A DNA stretch of 64,000 nucleotides. It comes from Virgibacillus sp. AGTR (GTDB lineage Bacteria; Bacillota; Bacilli; Bacillales; Amphibacillaceae). Every line of letters begins with the position of its first letter. The first letter of the stretch is position 1. The translations under genes were made by a program, and so were the position numbers. The notes beneath the pieces are model-generated. The model was given only the letters and a program-made list of their open reading frames with translations, was not told the origin of the DNA and did not search any database. The DNA lies in the NCBI RefSeq assembly GCF_016919725.2, contig NZ_JAJERH010000004.1, positions 93,890-157,889 of the forward strand, written 5' to 3'. Below, in pieces: positions 35,565 to 45,165 of this stretch.

Positions 35565-36902
35565 TTAATAGAATGTCACTGCATCTTTATTCGATTGTAC
35601 GGAATAAGAGGATCTCTGAGATTGCACGTCGGCATCCAAAATGAGTAATTCTCGCATCAAATTCCGCTGTAATTCCGATTTGATGTTAAGATACGAGCGC
35701 CAAGTCGCCTGCAGGGACTCTACGGAATCCTTCGCCGCTACCTGAGCAGAAGGGCTCGAACCTGTCACGACGGTATTTAAATCTAGCACCTCTCCGCTTT
35801 TACTCTTGATCGTTTCAACAAGCTCCACCTGTTCCTGTCTGGACGAATCTCTATCATTTGTCGTATCGTGTTCGGAATGTTTCCTCATGTATTCGTCAAA
35901 CGAGGACAGGTTATCCATGACCTGAATAATATAACCGTCCCTGATTGTTTTAGTGGAATAATCGAAGGCGAATGCTCCCTCCAAATTCTGCGCTGCTACA
36001 AACACTCCGTCATCATTAACGTAATCCCCTTTTACAAACCACGGCGTCTCCGGAGGTTCGTACCCGGCGGAAACAAGACGGTTCGTATATTCCTTCTCAC
36101 GGTTCAAGAGTATGTCGAGCTCATCGGTCTGTTCCTGAATTTTAGTGTGAATTTCCTCATCCAGTGTATCGGCGACTAAAGCAGTATACAGCTTCGTAGG
36201 ATCTTTCTCCCCTGTGTTCAGCCAATCAAGCGTTTCAACATCATCCGCGCCAGGATTTACGTAGAAACGTCCTTGGTCGTACTTCTCGAAAGACCCATCC
36301 GAACTTTCATCATCCCCGGAAGAACCAGAACCCTCTTGTTGAGATAAATCGGCCTTTGCACGAATCGTAATGGACACAACTTCCTTCGGTATTGGTTCGT
36401 CATCCTGGAAGCGGATGGTGCCATATCCCGTGGCACCGAACAACGATAACGACACATCTGGTTCATACGACAGGCTTTCCTTCTCACTCGTAATGAACAG
36501 CTCATAGTTGCTCGCATCAGTACTCATGGTTTCTGGGTTCTGCAATCGAAGCAAGATCATCACATCCGTCTTGTCCTTGTTTCCATAAACTCCTTCGACA
36601 TACATCTTTTGATCCGACAACGAAAAATTGAAATCCTCGGTATAGACGGCCTTAGCGGATACGCTCTGAGCAACACCGTCCCTGTAGGCTACAAAGGAAA
36701 AAACTGAGAGTAGTAACAGAATGGACAGCGTTGCCCCGAGCATGATCGTAAAACGCTCCATCTTGTAATGAGAACCAAGTTTTAGTTTGTCACGCAGGGT
36801 TTCGAGCCATTTGAAAAACGATGATTTCTCCTGCTCATCCGTTCCCTTGTCCTCCTCTGCGACTTTATGATTTTTGAGACCCTTCATGTCATGTTTTGTC
36901 AT
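35565..36902 (-). CDS. Single-span transfer protein, unknown
   Basis: 445 residues: cytoplasmic N-terminus (~1-50), one membrane helix (TIMLGATLSILLLLSVFSFV), then a large extracytoplasmic part with a beta-rich domain (~85-185) and helical segments. No family recognised; position between the VirB1-like and VirB2-like genes suggests a channel component. AGGGGAG precedes ATG 36902. Confidence 0.6.
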   Translation of the reverse strand: MTKHDMKGLKNHKVAEEDKGTDEQEKSSFFKWLETLRDKLKLGSHYKMERFTIMLGATLSILLLLSVFSFVAYRDGVAQSVSAKAVYTEDFNFSLSDQKMYVEGVYGNKDKTDVMILLRLQNPETMSTDASNYELFITSEKESLSYEPDVSLSLFGATGYGTIRFQDDEPIPKEVVSITIRAKADLSQQEGSGSSGDDESSDGSFEKYDQGRFYVNPGADDVETLDWLNTGEKDPTKLYTALVADTLDEEIHTKIQEQTDELDILLNREKEYTNRLVSAGYEPPETPWFVKGDYVNDDGVFVAAQNLEGAFAFDYSTKTIRDGYIIQVMDNLSSFDEYMRKHSEHDTTNDRDSSRQEQVELVETIKSKSGEVLDLNTVVTGSSPSAQVAAKDSVESLQATWRSYLNIKSELQRNLMRELLILDADVQSQRSSYSVQSNKDAVTFY

Positions 36903-36942
36903 ATTTTGTCTCCCCTCTCTTCCTGTGAAAAATTATGTTTAT

Positions 36943-36988
36943 AACGCTGTATGTACAGTGTTTTGTCGTATAACTATATTTAATTATA
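36943..36988 (-). promoter_or_regulatory. Extended -10 promoter with operator
   Basis: Minus strand TATGCTATAAT (36988-36983) and operator AAAACACTGTAC / TACAGCGTT (36943-36964) ~20 bp downstream, before the 36902 start. Confidence 0.65.
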
Positions 36989-37067
36989 GCATAGGGTAAT
37001 TGGAAAAAATAGTAAATTATACGAAGTTGCTCGACGATTAAAGCTTCGAAAGCGACACATTTGTGCA

Positions 37068-37101
37068 CAAAAAAGAAGACGCGTTGGCGTCTTCTTTTTC
37101 T
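37068..37101 (-). terminator. Terminator of the VirB2-like gene
   Basis: AAGAAGACGC-CAAC-GCGTCTTCTT on the minus strand with T run. Confidence 0.8.
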
Positions 37102-37123
37102 TCTCTTTTCTCAGACACTGCGA

Positions 37124-37480
37124 TTACGGCAGGAATGTCTTTGCAAAATGGAACATCGTAATGGTTTGTCCACCTAGGTCCTCGATCGTCTTACGACCAC
37201 CGCTTGCAATGTTCTGTACAAACTGGAAACCTGTCGTCATGGCCAATGTACCCCCAACAAGAAGCAAAATGATTGCTACAGCCCAGTTGGTCTGCTTTTT
37301 CCCATGGGACATCAACCCAGAGACGATTTGCCAAATGGCGTACGCCACAGCTACTATTCCCAAAATCATGACAGCTAGTGAGAACCAGTCTCCTAGTGTA
37401 TTAAATGAGTTTTGTAAGAAGGTACGTAAATCCCACCCGCCTGCGCCTGCGAGTAACTCAACTTTACCGAAACCTAACAT
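37124..37480 (-). CDS. VirB2-like small membrane protein
   Basis: 118 residues with two hydrophobic helices (~32-55 and ~66-85) separated by a short basic loop (SHGKKQTNW), the plan of VirB2/TrbC pilin-like subunits and of small channel proteins in Gram-positive type IV systems. GGGGGAG precedes the ATG. It lies alone between a terminator and the VirB6-like gene. The family call rests on topology and context only. Confidence 0.5.
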   Translation of the reverse strand: MLGFGKVELLAGAGGWDLRTFLQNSFNTLGDWFSLAVMILGIVAVAYAIWQIVSGLMSHGKKQTNWAVAIILLLVGGTLAMTTGFQFVQNIASGGRKTIEDLGGQTITMFHFAKTFLP

Positions 37481-37657
37481 ACGTTTCTCCCCCTTTACCT
37501 ATGAGCAAGGTCGGTCAAAATATTCCCAAAGAACTGACCGATCAACATTTTAATGACTACAAGCATTATATCACACACTATATGTCAAAACAATACAAAT
37601 ATACCAAATATTGGTAAACAATTTTTAAAGATACAGAAGCCCCGAAGGGCACATGGG

Positions 37658-40600
37658 TTATTCGTCATTGTTTTCTATGCTTGTACCATTGACGAATGAT
37701 TCCCATGATTGTTGCATATGTTTCGTGCTTTGAACAATGCTAGTCTTATCCTTGATGGAATCTTCACGAATACCGGAGCGAATCAAATCACGTTTCATGT
37801 GACTCAAACGGCCACCCAACGATTTCATCTGCTTTCGTCCCGCTTTCGTGATGGTACCAGTCTGTTCCTGTTGAGAAAGCTTGTCGTACATCGATTGCGA
37901 ATGGCTCAAGTGAACCATCTGATTGATAATCGCCGAACCATTCTTACGAATTGGTCTGCTTGCCACAACCGGTTGGAAATCGCCGTTTTTAAGCAAGCCT
38001 TGGGCGTTATCTTTTAGTCTCTTCACATTCGACTGTGACGCATTCACACTGTTCTGCAACGTTGCCACTTGATTTTCCGCCTGATCAATGATTTGCGGCG
38101 GTCGATTGCTCGAACGGAGCGTTACCAGGCGCTGTTGTGCCTGTTTCAATTTTGACTGATTCGTCTTCAAATCGGTCGTATGCTTTTTCACCTGCTTGCG
38201 GTAATCATCGTAATTGCTGACACCAGAAGCGGTCAATTCCGCGTAACTCTTGCTCGCTGAACGTGTCGGAACGGACTTGACCTGCGGAACATCCGACGAA
38301 TTCTTACTCCAACCCGGCGGGTTCAGAAAGCGCTGTTTAATACTTTGCGCCTTATCCATCCGGCGTTTTGCCTGTACTTGTTCCGAACGGTTTGTTGCCT
38401 GGGAATGCTGTGCTTTCGCCTGTTCATACCGGGCCGTTGCGTGATCAATCTGTTCTGGCGTACCGCTCGGTTTTTGAGACACGCGAGATAAGTTCGCCTG
38501 AGCCGCCGACACCGCATTCAACGCTTGATTCATTTTCCTCTCTCGCTTCTGGATAACCTCTTTCGGTTGACCACTATTAACTGCTTCAGTGTGAGCGTTC
38601 TGCGCTTTTACATACAATTGTTCTGCGCTTTCCACACGGGAACGGGCACTATGAACTTCATTGTAGGAACGACCTGCAGCTTTCGCCGTACGCAAATCCT
38701 GCTCCACACCTGCTGCTTGATGAACGGCATGACGCTGACCGTCTACTTTCCGTTCCTGTCTTGCGATCATCTTTTGCGGAGCTCCTTTCGCCTTCATCTG
38801 TTCTAATTTATCGATGTTTTCGTCAAGAGCCATCTTTTCAGCATTTGCATGACGAGCAGCGCTTTGTACAAATTCATCTGTAACAGGCTGACGTGCAAAC
38901 CCTGTTGTTGGTTTCCCATTCGCCTGCATCGCTTGATTGAACGATTGCTGGGACACTCGTGCGTTTTTATTCGCCTTATCGGCATAACGCTGCGCCTGCA
39001 TGGAGGCGTAAGGTGAAGCACCATTCGCTTTCAGTTGCTTGACCCGTTCATTCGCCCGTTTCGCCAAGGCATTAGCCCGATTCGACTGTTTCGCAAGGGA
39101 CGTTAGGTTCTGACTTTCCGTCTTACCCTTCCCCGGAACCGCCACATGTTTCATAGCTGCGTCGCCTTTGTGTTTCAAGTACGTATTTCCATCATCGCCT
39201 TCTACTTTGTCAAACCCACGTGCATCTACTGAGCCATGAATGTCAGATGCAGATACACGGTTACCATCAGCATCTGTTACAAAGCCTTGCTCGTCTAATC
39301 GGACAGGTTGAGAACCATTTGATCCGTTTACTTGGAGCGCTTCGCCGTTTGTTCCAATCGCGTTGCCGTCTTTATCCAAACCATAATGTGTGGCATCTTT
39401 TTCGTTTGTCATCGCATCGTAGCTGTCAGCATCGAAACGCATACTGTCAAGTTTCTTTGCCTCTTTTGAAGCAGATACCGCTTTTCCATTGTGTCCCGGA
39501 ATTTCTGTCACTGGCTGGAGCGTTCCGTCTTTGTCGAGTGCAACGAAGTTGCCGACTTTATCAACCAGTTGACCTTTCTCATTCTGATAGAACGCGTTGC
39601 CCATCTCATCGGTGTAGGTGTTACCGTCTGTATCCATGAGCGCTCCGTCCTCTGCGGTCATCGCTGTCGTACCAGCCATCGCAACAGGGGAGCTCGGACT
39701 AACCGAGTTACCGTTAGTATCCAGAGCATTGCCGTTTGAATCAGTCAGGATTTCACCGTTTTCGTCGATGGCTTGCCCCATACTTGTTGCACCCGCAACA
39801 TTGCCATCTTGTGCGTCTTTTCTGTATGGCATCGAATTAATTTTTCTTTCTTTTGCTTGCATTTCACGCTCAAGGGATTTCCCTTCAACTCCGGCTAGAC
39901 CTTTCATGGTATCTTTTCCTTTTGCGCCCATTAAGTCAGACGCTGTACCCAAACGATTTTTAATCTTAACACCCAGACCTGGTTTATCATGACCAAGTTC
40001 TTCACCCATTTGCTCGCGGCGGGATTCTAAATCATGCGCAGCACCGAGCATCCTACCAACATTTGTCATTGGTTCTCTTGCCTTATCCGTCAATTTTCCA
40101 TCGCCGCCAACGCGTCCACCTGATGATTTCGAAACGTCAAGACCTTGACCGCCCGTGCTCGTATCAAGTGCGCCCATCACACGGTTGATTGCGTTCGTCA
40201 CTACCTCTTCCATGAGCTCTTTAAAGACTTTCATATTTTTAATCATAAAGAAGGTCACTGCTGCCGTAATCACCGTAATCAAGAAGCTACCAAGGAAATC
40301 AAAGATAAGCCCCGATCCAAAGTATTCGCCGCCCGTATCAACCAACTCATTAAAGTTTAAAAGCATGGACATAATGATGTTTTCACTTAATGTATAGAGA
40401 AAAATCATCCCGATAATCTGAATGATTAATACGGCAGTCGAAATCAATAACTTGGTCGTAAAAGCAATTGAGCCGAGAGCTGTGCCGAACACCCCTGTTA
40501 AGATACGCGGGATATTCTTAATTGCTACACTGATCATCATCACACCATAGGCAATTGACAGTACAGCCAAACTCAACATAACGGTTAGATTTTCAATCCA

Positions 40601-42418
40601 ACGTGTTACAGAAGACATTCCTGATCCACCGAATGTAACGGCTGCGTATGCATCTCGCGAAAGGTCGCTCGATGTTTTCTCCGGTGAATAAACAGTGAGT
40701 CCCGTGTTTGAAAACGTAGTGTTCAAGAAATTATATAACGCAATTGGAGATAAACCACCGACTGTACCTTCTCGGTCTTCCCCGATAGGAGCTGTTTTTC
40801 CATTGACTACATCAGGCATTGCTGGTGATACGTAACCTTTGAATCTATCGTATCGTAGGTCGCCTGAATTATATATATTCATGTGAAATCTCCCAAATTG
40901 GAACAATGGATTTAGCGCATCGCCTTCTGTGAACAACCCTTTCGCACTACTATCCACGTTATTACCTTTCCCGTTCCAACGTATCGGCTTCATCCAGTCT
41001 TTTTCTTGATTGAATGGGTTAAGTTTTTCACCCCAAGTTCTAGAATCGCTAGAGGAAAGTGTAAACATCTTCATAATATTTTCCTCATCCGCTTCATTGT
41101 TACTATTCGCCAATATTTTCTGGACTTGACCAGAGACTTCTCCGCTATAATCAGAACTGGTGTATCGTGCACTAGTCATGTGACGAGACAAAATGTTAAA
41201 CACCTCGGAGAATGACGATATCTCCTGACCACTTCTATCTTCCGTATCTACATTCTTTTGGTTGCCACCTTCTTCGAATATAGCTCCGATGTTCGAAGTG
41301 GATGAATAGCGATCTTGTAGTGCATACGCTCGATCATTATTCGCTCGTTTACCATTAATATCCAAAATCAATTCGCGGTTGCTAATCGTTCGTGTTTCGT
41401 CATCTCCATAGCGAGGATTGCGAATACCACTATCTTTCGGTGGAGCTAATCGTGAATATTTCACCCATCCCTCAAAATCCACATACGAAGATAACACCAA
41501 GTAATCCGCATACTCTGTACCAACGGCCACTTGTGACTCCAAATCCTCAACTAGTCCTGTATATGTCGCCCCTATTAACGGAATTCCCGCAAACAACATG
41601 AATACGCGAACACCGTATCGTCCAAAACCTTTTACAACGGAGGTTTTTCGGAATACCAATATTCCAAACACAGTAGTAACAAGAAATATCGGCAGTAAAA
41701 ACATTACGGAAAAATCCTGTACGGTTTGATAAATAGAACCAACATACTCCGCAACTCCTGAAATAATTCCCAAATCTGCACTCGCCGTACCATTAATTAC
41801 CGTTTCAAATAATTTAAACGGGTTTAATGTGGTAAGTATCATTAAAGCTCCTCTAAACAAAAACGGAGCCGCATTCGCTAATAGGTAGACCATTAAAACA
41901 ATTCCTGTCGCAAGCATTCGACCTATTGAACCGATACCCGGACGAATCGTTGAAATTAAACCCATCTCTGTAAGCATTTCTCCGTACCCCGCATAAATGA
42001 AAAATGGGTTGCTTGTATACGCACTGCCTTCTACGTCAATAACGTTTTTTAGTTGGTCGTACGTTATTGTTGCGCTTGCTGAAGTATAGCTACTCATCAG
42101 CCATCCGACAATACCAGTATCATCCGATAAAATCTCCGCATACCCTAGAAAGGCCCCAGCGTTCCCTGCTACCAAGAGACCATCATCGGTAGTCTTCTCA
42201 AGCATATACAGGCGTTCCGCTTCACTTCCAGGTGCGATAGCCGTCGCAAATTCCCGAGTAAGTTCACTTGCGCGCTGATAAAGCGACAGGTCCACGACGC
42301 CACCATCGCCTTCTTCCGCAAGCACCTTACCAATTGGTATAAGTACCAATAACACAGCGATAATAGCCAAACAATTCATAAAAATGGCGCGCGGTATCAT
42401 TTTTTGTAAAAATCGCAT
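37658..42418 (-). CDS. VirB6-like giant membrane protein
   Basis: 1586 residues. Signal-like N-terminus (cleavage after VLA), two groups of transmembrane helices (~165-290 and ~620-745) with a large outside loop between, the VirB6/TrbL plan of Gram-positive systems. Then a cytoplasmic C-terminal half: residues ~870-1075 contain many short D-x-D/N-G-N units (DENGEILTDSNGNALDTNG, MDTDGNTYTDEMGN, LDKDGNAIG), and ~1080-1580 is a long helical, K/Q/A-rich part. The repeats could bind calcium or form a beta solenoid. It should form the inner-membrane channel core. The ribosome site AAAGGAG is rather far (13 nt) from ATG 42418. Confidence 0.75.
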   Translation of the reverse strand: MRFLQKMIPRAIFMNCLAIIAVLLVLIPIGKVLAEEGDGGVVDLSLYQRASELTREFATAIAPGSEAERLYMLEKTTDDGLLVAGNAGAFLGYAEILSDDTGIVGWLMSSYTSASATITYDQLKNVIDVEGSAYTSNPFFIYAGYGEMLTEMGLISTIRPGIGSIGRMLATGIVLMVYLLANAAPFLFRGALMILTTLNPFKLFETVINGTASADLGIISGVAEYVGSIYQTVQDFSVMFLLPIFLVTTVFGILVFRKTSVVKGFGRYGVRVFMLFAGIPLIGATYTGLVEDLESQVAVGTEYADYLVLSSYVDFEGWVKYSRLAPPKDSGIRNPRYGDDETRTISNRELILDINGKRANNDRAYALQDRYSSTSNIGAIFEEGGNQKNVDTEDRSGQEISSFSEVFNILSRHMTSARYTSSDYSGEVSGQVQKILANSNNEADEENIMKMFTLSSSDSRTWGEKLNPFNQEKDWMKPIRWNGKGNNVDSSAKGLFTEGDALNPLFQFGRFHMNIYNSGDLRYDRFKGYVSPAMPDVVNGKTAPIGEDREGTVGGLSPIALYNFLNTTFSNTGLTVYSPEKTSSDLSRDAYAAVTFGGSGMSSVTRWIENLTVMLSLAVLSIAYGVMMISVAIKNIPRILTGVFGTALGSIAFTTKLLISTAVLIIQIIGMIFLYTLSENIIMSMLLNFNELVDTGGEYFGSGLIFDFLGSFLITVITAAVTFFMIKNMKVFKELMEEVVTNAINRVMGALDTSTGGQGLDVSKSSGGRVGGDGKLTDKAREPMTNVGRMLGAAHDLESRREQMGEELGHDKPGLGVKIKNRLGTASDLMGAKGKDTMKGLAGVEGKSLEREMQAKERKINSMPYRKDAQDGNVAGATSMGQAIDENGEILTDSNGNALDTNGNSVSPSSPVAMAGTTAMTAEDGALMDTDGNTYTDEMGNAFYQNEKGQLVDKVGNFVALDKDGTLQPVTEIPGHNGKAVSASKEAKKLDSMRFDADSYDAMTNEKDATHYGLDKDGNAIGTNGEALQVNGSNGSQPVRLDEQGFVTDADGNRVSASDIHGSVDARGFDKVEGDDGNTYLKHKGDAAMKHVAVPGKGKTESQNLTSLAKQSNRANALAKRANERVKQLKANGASPYASMQAQRYADKANKNARVSQQSFNQAMQANGKPTTGFARQPVTDEFVQSAARHANAEKMALDENIDKLEQMKAKGAPQKMIARQERKVDGQRHAVHQAAGVEQDLRTAKAAGRSYNEVHSARSRVESAEQLYVKAQNAHTEAVNSGQPKEVIQKRERKMNQALNAVSAAQANLSRVSQKPSGTPEQIDHATARYEQAKAQHSQATNRSEQVQAKRRMDKAQSIKQRFLNPPGWSKNSSDVPQVKSVPTRSASKSYAELTASGVSNYDDYRKQVKKHTTDLKTNQSKLKQAQQRLVTLRSSNRPPQIIDQAENQVATLQNSVNASQSNVKRLKDNAQGLLKNGDFQPVVASRPIRKNGSAIINQMVHLSHSQSMYDKLSQQEQTGTITKAGRKQMKSLGGRLSHMKRDLIRSGIREDSIKDKTSIVQSTKHMQQSWESFVNGTSIENNDE

Positions 42419-42613
42419 GGTATCTCAATTCTCCTTTACTCTAATTTATTGTGTGGACGAAAACACTCGTCGGTTTCAATCATTAGATAAATCGACTTCG
42501 AACAGATGATGACATACCTACCATCGCGGTCGTTCAACTATTCGAGTGCTGAACGGCACAGGTAGACTTTTTGTGTTAAAAATGGAAATATATGTAATTT
42601 AAATTGTACTACT

Positions 42614-42637
42614 AAAACGTTGAGCATACAAGATTTT
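42614..42637 (-). promoter_or_regulatory. Operator-like copy upstream of the VirB6-like gene
   Basis: AAAACGTTGAGC / ACAAGATTTT fits the plasmid operator half-sites. It lies in the 42419-42872 intergenic gap, which otherwise holds an imperfect CGTTCA/TGAACG inverted repeat (42532-42557) and the hairpin below; no gene seen. Confidence 0.45.
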
Positions 42638-42710
42638 ATTCTTTTTTAAATAAATTACTATGCAACAAAAAAGCAAGCACTAAAAACGGGAACCAACTGG
42701 CAATTCTATA

Positions 42711-42724
42711 CCCGGCAAGCCGGG
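42711..42724 (+). repeat. CCCGG-type hairpin repeat, copy 1
   Basis: CCCGGCAAGCCGGG followed by CGATAAAAGGA. Related copies at 52077 and 61984. Here it precedes the nuclease gene by ~150 nt. Confidence 0.6.
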
Positions 42725-42872
42725 CGATAAAAGGATCAAAAGCGATTAAAAACCTGAAAGTGAAGGATTTCTACACACAAATGCTTGACACAATTTACCA
42801 ATAAATATAGTAAAGGGGTACAAGCCCGTGATATACTTTAAGTAAATTGAGAATAAAAAGGAGAAGAAAATC

Positions 42873-43568
42873 ATGCGAGAATTACGCAAGGTAAACAAAA
42901 AACGATTGTGGATCACAGGTATGCTAGTAGCTGTATTCATGATTGCTGGGTGTGGCAAATCTGAGATTAGCAAGTCCGATTCGCAGGCTGAGGCTGAACC
43001 CAGACCCGAAACGGATTCAACTAAAAATAACGAAAATAAAGAGCAAACCCCTCTCGATAAATTAAAAGAAATAACGGAGGAAGTCACCGTAAGCCGCGTC
43101 GTTGACGGTGACACGATTGTGGTTGAGAACAAAGACGGCGAGGAAGAAACCGTGGAACTGTTATTAATTGATACGCCAGAAAATGGTCCTGATGATATGG
43201 AATCCAGTCAACAATTTGGATTGCAGGCAACTAAAATCGCAAAGAATAATTTAGAAGGTTACACTGTAAATTTAGAAAGAGGAAATCCTGGAAAAGATGA
43301 TCAAGGTCACACACTTGGTTATATATGGCTCTTTGACAACGGGGGACCTTTTAATTACGCGGAGTTACCCCTATCAAAAGGTTTGGCAAAAGTGAAAAAC
43401 GATGCTCCATCTGATGCGAAGTATTTGGATAAGTTTCGGGAATACGAACAAAGAGCGAAAGACGAAGCTCAAGAAAAGAAGGAAGAAGTTGGAGATTTTC
43501 CGCATAATATTTGGTCCGTAGAAGGATACGTAACGGACGAGGGATTCAATCAATCGCTTGACTTCTAA
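42873..43568 (+). CDS. Secreted thermonuclease-like lipoprotein
   Basis: 231 residues. Signal peptide with lipobox (FMIAGC, Cys ~27), an acidic linker, then a staphylococcal-nuclease fold: VSRVVDGDTIVVE, LLLIDTPENG, LQATKIAKNNLEG, YAELPLSKGLAKV. Expected to be a calcium-dependent DNA/RNA nuclease anchored outside the membrane. The arginines expected in the active site are partly replaced (LLLIDTPE rather than RLxGIDTPE), so activity is not certain. AAGGAG precedes the ATG. Transcribed away from the VirB6-like gene and closed by a terminator. Confidence 0.8.
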   Translation: MRELRKVNKKRLWITGMLVAVFMIAGCGKSEISKSDSQAEAEPRPETDSTKNNENKEQTPLDKLKEITEEVTVSRVVDGDTIVVENKDGEEETVELLLIDTPENGPDDMESSQQFGLQATKIAKNNLEGYTVNLERGNPGKDDQGHTLGYIWLFDNGGPFNYAELPLSKGLAKVKNDAPSDAKYLDKFREYEQRAKDEAQEKKEEVGDFPHNIWSVEGYVTDEGFNQSLDF

Positions 43569-43576
43569 ATGATGAA

Positions 43577-43608
43577 AGAAAGTGCCGCTTGGTACTTTCT
43601 TTTTTTTA
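43577..43608 (+). terminator. Terminator of nuclease gene
   Basis: AGAAAGTGCC-GCTT-GGTACTTTCT and T run; the same hairpin type recurs at 52026 and 52415. Confidence 0.75.
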
Positions 43609-43688
43609 GGCTCTAAAATATATGTTGGGGTACTGAGAAAATTCAGCTAAATAAAAACACGCAAACTCCAAATTTTGTTAGACTTGTT

Positions 43689-44123
43689 TTACCCACTTTC
43701 ATTTTGCAAGGTGGAAAAATTACCGTGCGGTAAATTTTGCTGTTCGGTTTTTTCCGTACTGTAATTTTTACCGTGTGGTTGTTTTTCTTCTATTGGTGAT
43801 GGAATTGCTTCTATAAAATAGAGATTTTTTTCGAATTTGCCTTTATCTTTCCTCTTTTCTATAGTTATGTAACCTTTGTTAATTAGTTGTTTGCGGTGTT
43901 TGTAGTAGGTTTTTTCTAATTTGAACCCTAATTCTTTCATCATTAATTCAACGCCAGGGAAAGCTGTTCTTTCTCCGTCCTTACCTACTTCTGCAAACGA
44001 GCAAATGTATGAATATATCGATTTAGCTTGTGGTGATAAATCTAAATCCCTCATAACTTTTTGAGCAACTAGTCCATATCCGTTTTCGTATATAGTTCCT
44101 CTGAATTGTATTGCTGTATCCAT
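43689..44123 (-). CDS. Helix-turn-helix protein (replication/DnaD-type)
   Basis: 144 residues. GLVAQKVMRDLDLSPQAKSI and FPGVELMMKELGFKLEKTYY form the winged helix-turn-helix seen in plasmid and phage replication or regulatory proteins of Bacillus; the C-terminal ~45 residues are polar. Last gene of a minus-strand cluster of recombinase, 91-residue protein, ribbon-helix-helix protein, RepA_N-like protein and this one. Confidence 0.6.
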   Translation of the reverse strand: MDTAIQFRGTIYENGYGLVAQKVMRDLDLSPQAKSIYSYICSFAEVGKDGERTAFPGVELMMKELGFKLEKTYYKHRKQLINKGYITIEKRKDKGKFEKNLYFIEAIPSPIEEKQPHGKNYSTEKTEQQNLPHGNFSTLQNESG

Positions 44124-44159
44124 TTCTATCTCCCCTTATTAATAAAAAATCATCTTTTT

Positions 44160-44450
44160 TTAAGGCTTAAATACATAGTATCTATTGGGCTCTTTCAAAC
44201 CGGGTCTTTTTTCTTTTATCAGACCGTTTTCTATCAAAATCCTTTTTATTTTTCTCACTTTGTCACCACTGCAGTTTAAGTCTCTTTCTAATTCCTCTAA
44301 TCGATAGTGTACAAATTTATTTCCTTCCTCATCCTCCATAGGGAAGAAAGCTAGTTTGTTAGATATAAGGGCATAAGCTATTTTTGCATCATTTGTTAAT
44401 GTCATATAGTCATTGCCGAATAAGCCAACAGGAATTAAAAGGTACTCCAA
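44160..44450 (-). CDS. RepA_N-like short protein
   Basis: 96 residues resembling the N-terminal domain of RepA_N plasmid initiators: FGNDYMTLTNDAKIAYALIS, HYRLEELERDLNCSGDKVRK and GLIKEKRPGLKEPNRYYVF. Full initiators have further C-terminal domains, absent here; thus it is either a small regulator or a truncated initiator. ATG 44450 lacks a strong ribosome site. Confidence 0.6.
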   Translation of the reverse strand: MEYLLIPVGLFGNDYMTLTNDAKIAYALISNKLAFFPMEDEEGNKFVHYRLEELERDLNCSGDKVRKIKRILIENGLIKEKRPGLKEPNRYYVFKP

Positions 44451-44528
44451 AAAATCACCTCATATAATGTGCTTAACGTGTTTTTTAATTTTTTAATGGT
44501 ATAAGTATGAGAAGCTACCAAAAGACCC

Positions 44529-44750
44529 TCATAACGGATTATTATCGTTTTTAAGGTTTTCTCTATGTTCTGGATTAATCAAGTCTGCAAAAATAAAAGG
44601 TCCACTTTTTTTATAATTCACTACTAAAGAATTAGCCGCTAACCGAATTAAATGATTTACGGACATCCCTGTTTCGTCTGCCATGTTCTTTAAATCACCT
44701 TTAAGCGTTTTCGGTATTGCTAGAGTTGTGTTAGACATTTTTTTATCCAT
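44529..44750 (-). CDS. Ribbon-helix-helix DNA-binding protein
   Basis: 73 residues from ATG 44750 (AGGGGGA upstream). TTLAIPKTLKGDLKNMADET and GMSVNHLIRLAANSLVV fit the Arc/CopG ribbon-helix-helix fold. Such proteins repress their own operon and control plasmid copy number or partition. Located within the recombinase cluster. Confidence 0.7.
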   Translation of the reverse strand: MDKKMSNTTLAIPKTLKGDLKNMADETGMSVNHLIRLAANSLVVNYKKSGPFIFADLINPEHRENLKNDNNPL

Positions 44751-44877
44751 GAAAAATATCCCCCTTTTTCTATAAATTGGTATACCTACATAATATACAT
44801 CAAAATAACGTAAGTAAACACAATTATTAATGTAAAGGGGGTGTCGCCCATTGTCTATAGTCAAAAAATGATATATA

Positions 44878-45153
44878 CTACAAATGCACTAGGGGGCTGT
44901 TCTGAAAACCTGCCGGTTTTGGATGGGTTTGATCAATCCATTTTTCCAGATCGTCCCTGGTGCACCCGTATTTTTTAAAATTATCGGGTAATTTATTAAT
45001 ATCGTTATTCCATTCCACAAAGTTCTTCCTGGCTTCTTCTAATCTACCGAATGCGTATAGAGTGCGTTTTTTAGAGCCGTATAATATGCTGCCGTCATAC
45101 TCTTTTAGATAAAGATAATAGTTCCCTTTCGATTGGATTTTTTCAAGATACAA
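44878..45153 (-). CDS. Small unknown protein downstream of recombinase
   Basis: 91 residues from TTG 45153, 8 nt after AAGGAG. The sequence (YLYLKEYDGSILYGSKKRTL, WIDQTHPKPAGF) is not recognised. It starts 12 nt after the recombinase stop and is probably co-transcribed. Confidence 0.5.
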   Translation of the reverse strand: MYLEKIQSKGNYYLYLKEYDGSILYGSKKRTLYAFGRLEEARKNFVEWNNDINKLPDNFKKYGCTRDDLEKWIDQTHPKPAGFQNSPLVHL

Positions 45154-45165
45154 TAAGATCACTCC

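Noticed and set aside
42419..42872. oriT in the large intergenic gap, or at 30186-30421
   Set aside because: Only imperfect inverted repeats are visible and no nick site could be matched by eye; relaxase type alone does not locate oriT.
42746..43132. 128-residue minus reading opposite the nuclease lipoprotein
   Set aside because: Mirror of a well-supported coding region with signal peptide and nuclease motifs.
44160..44450. Complete RepA replication initiator and replication origin
   Set aside because: Only the N-terminal domain length (96 residues) is present and no iterons were found nearby; left as RepA_N-like.
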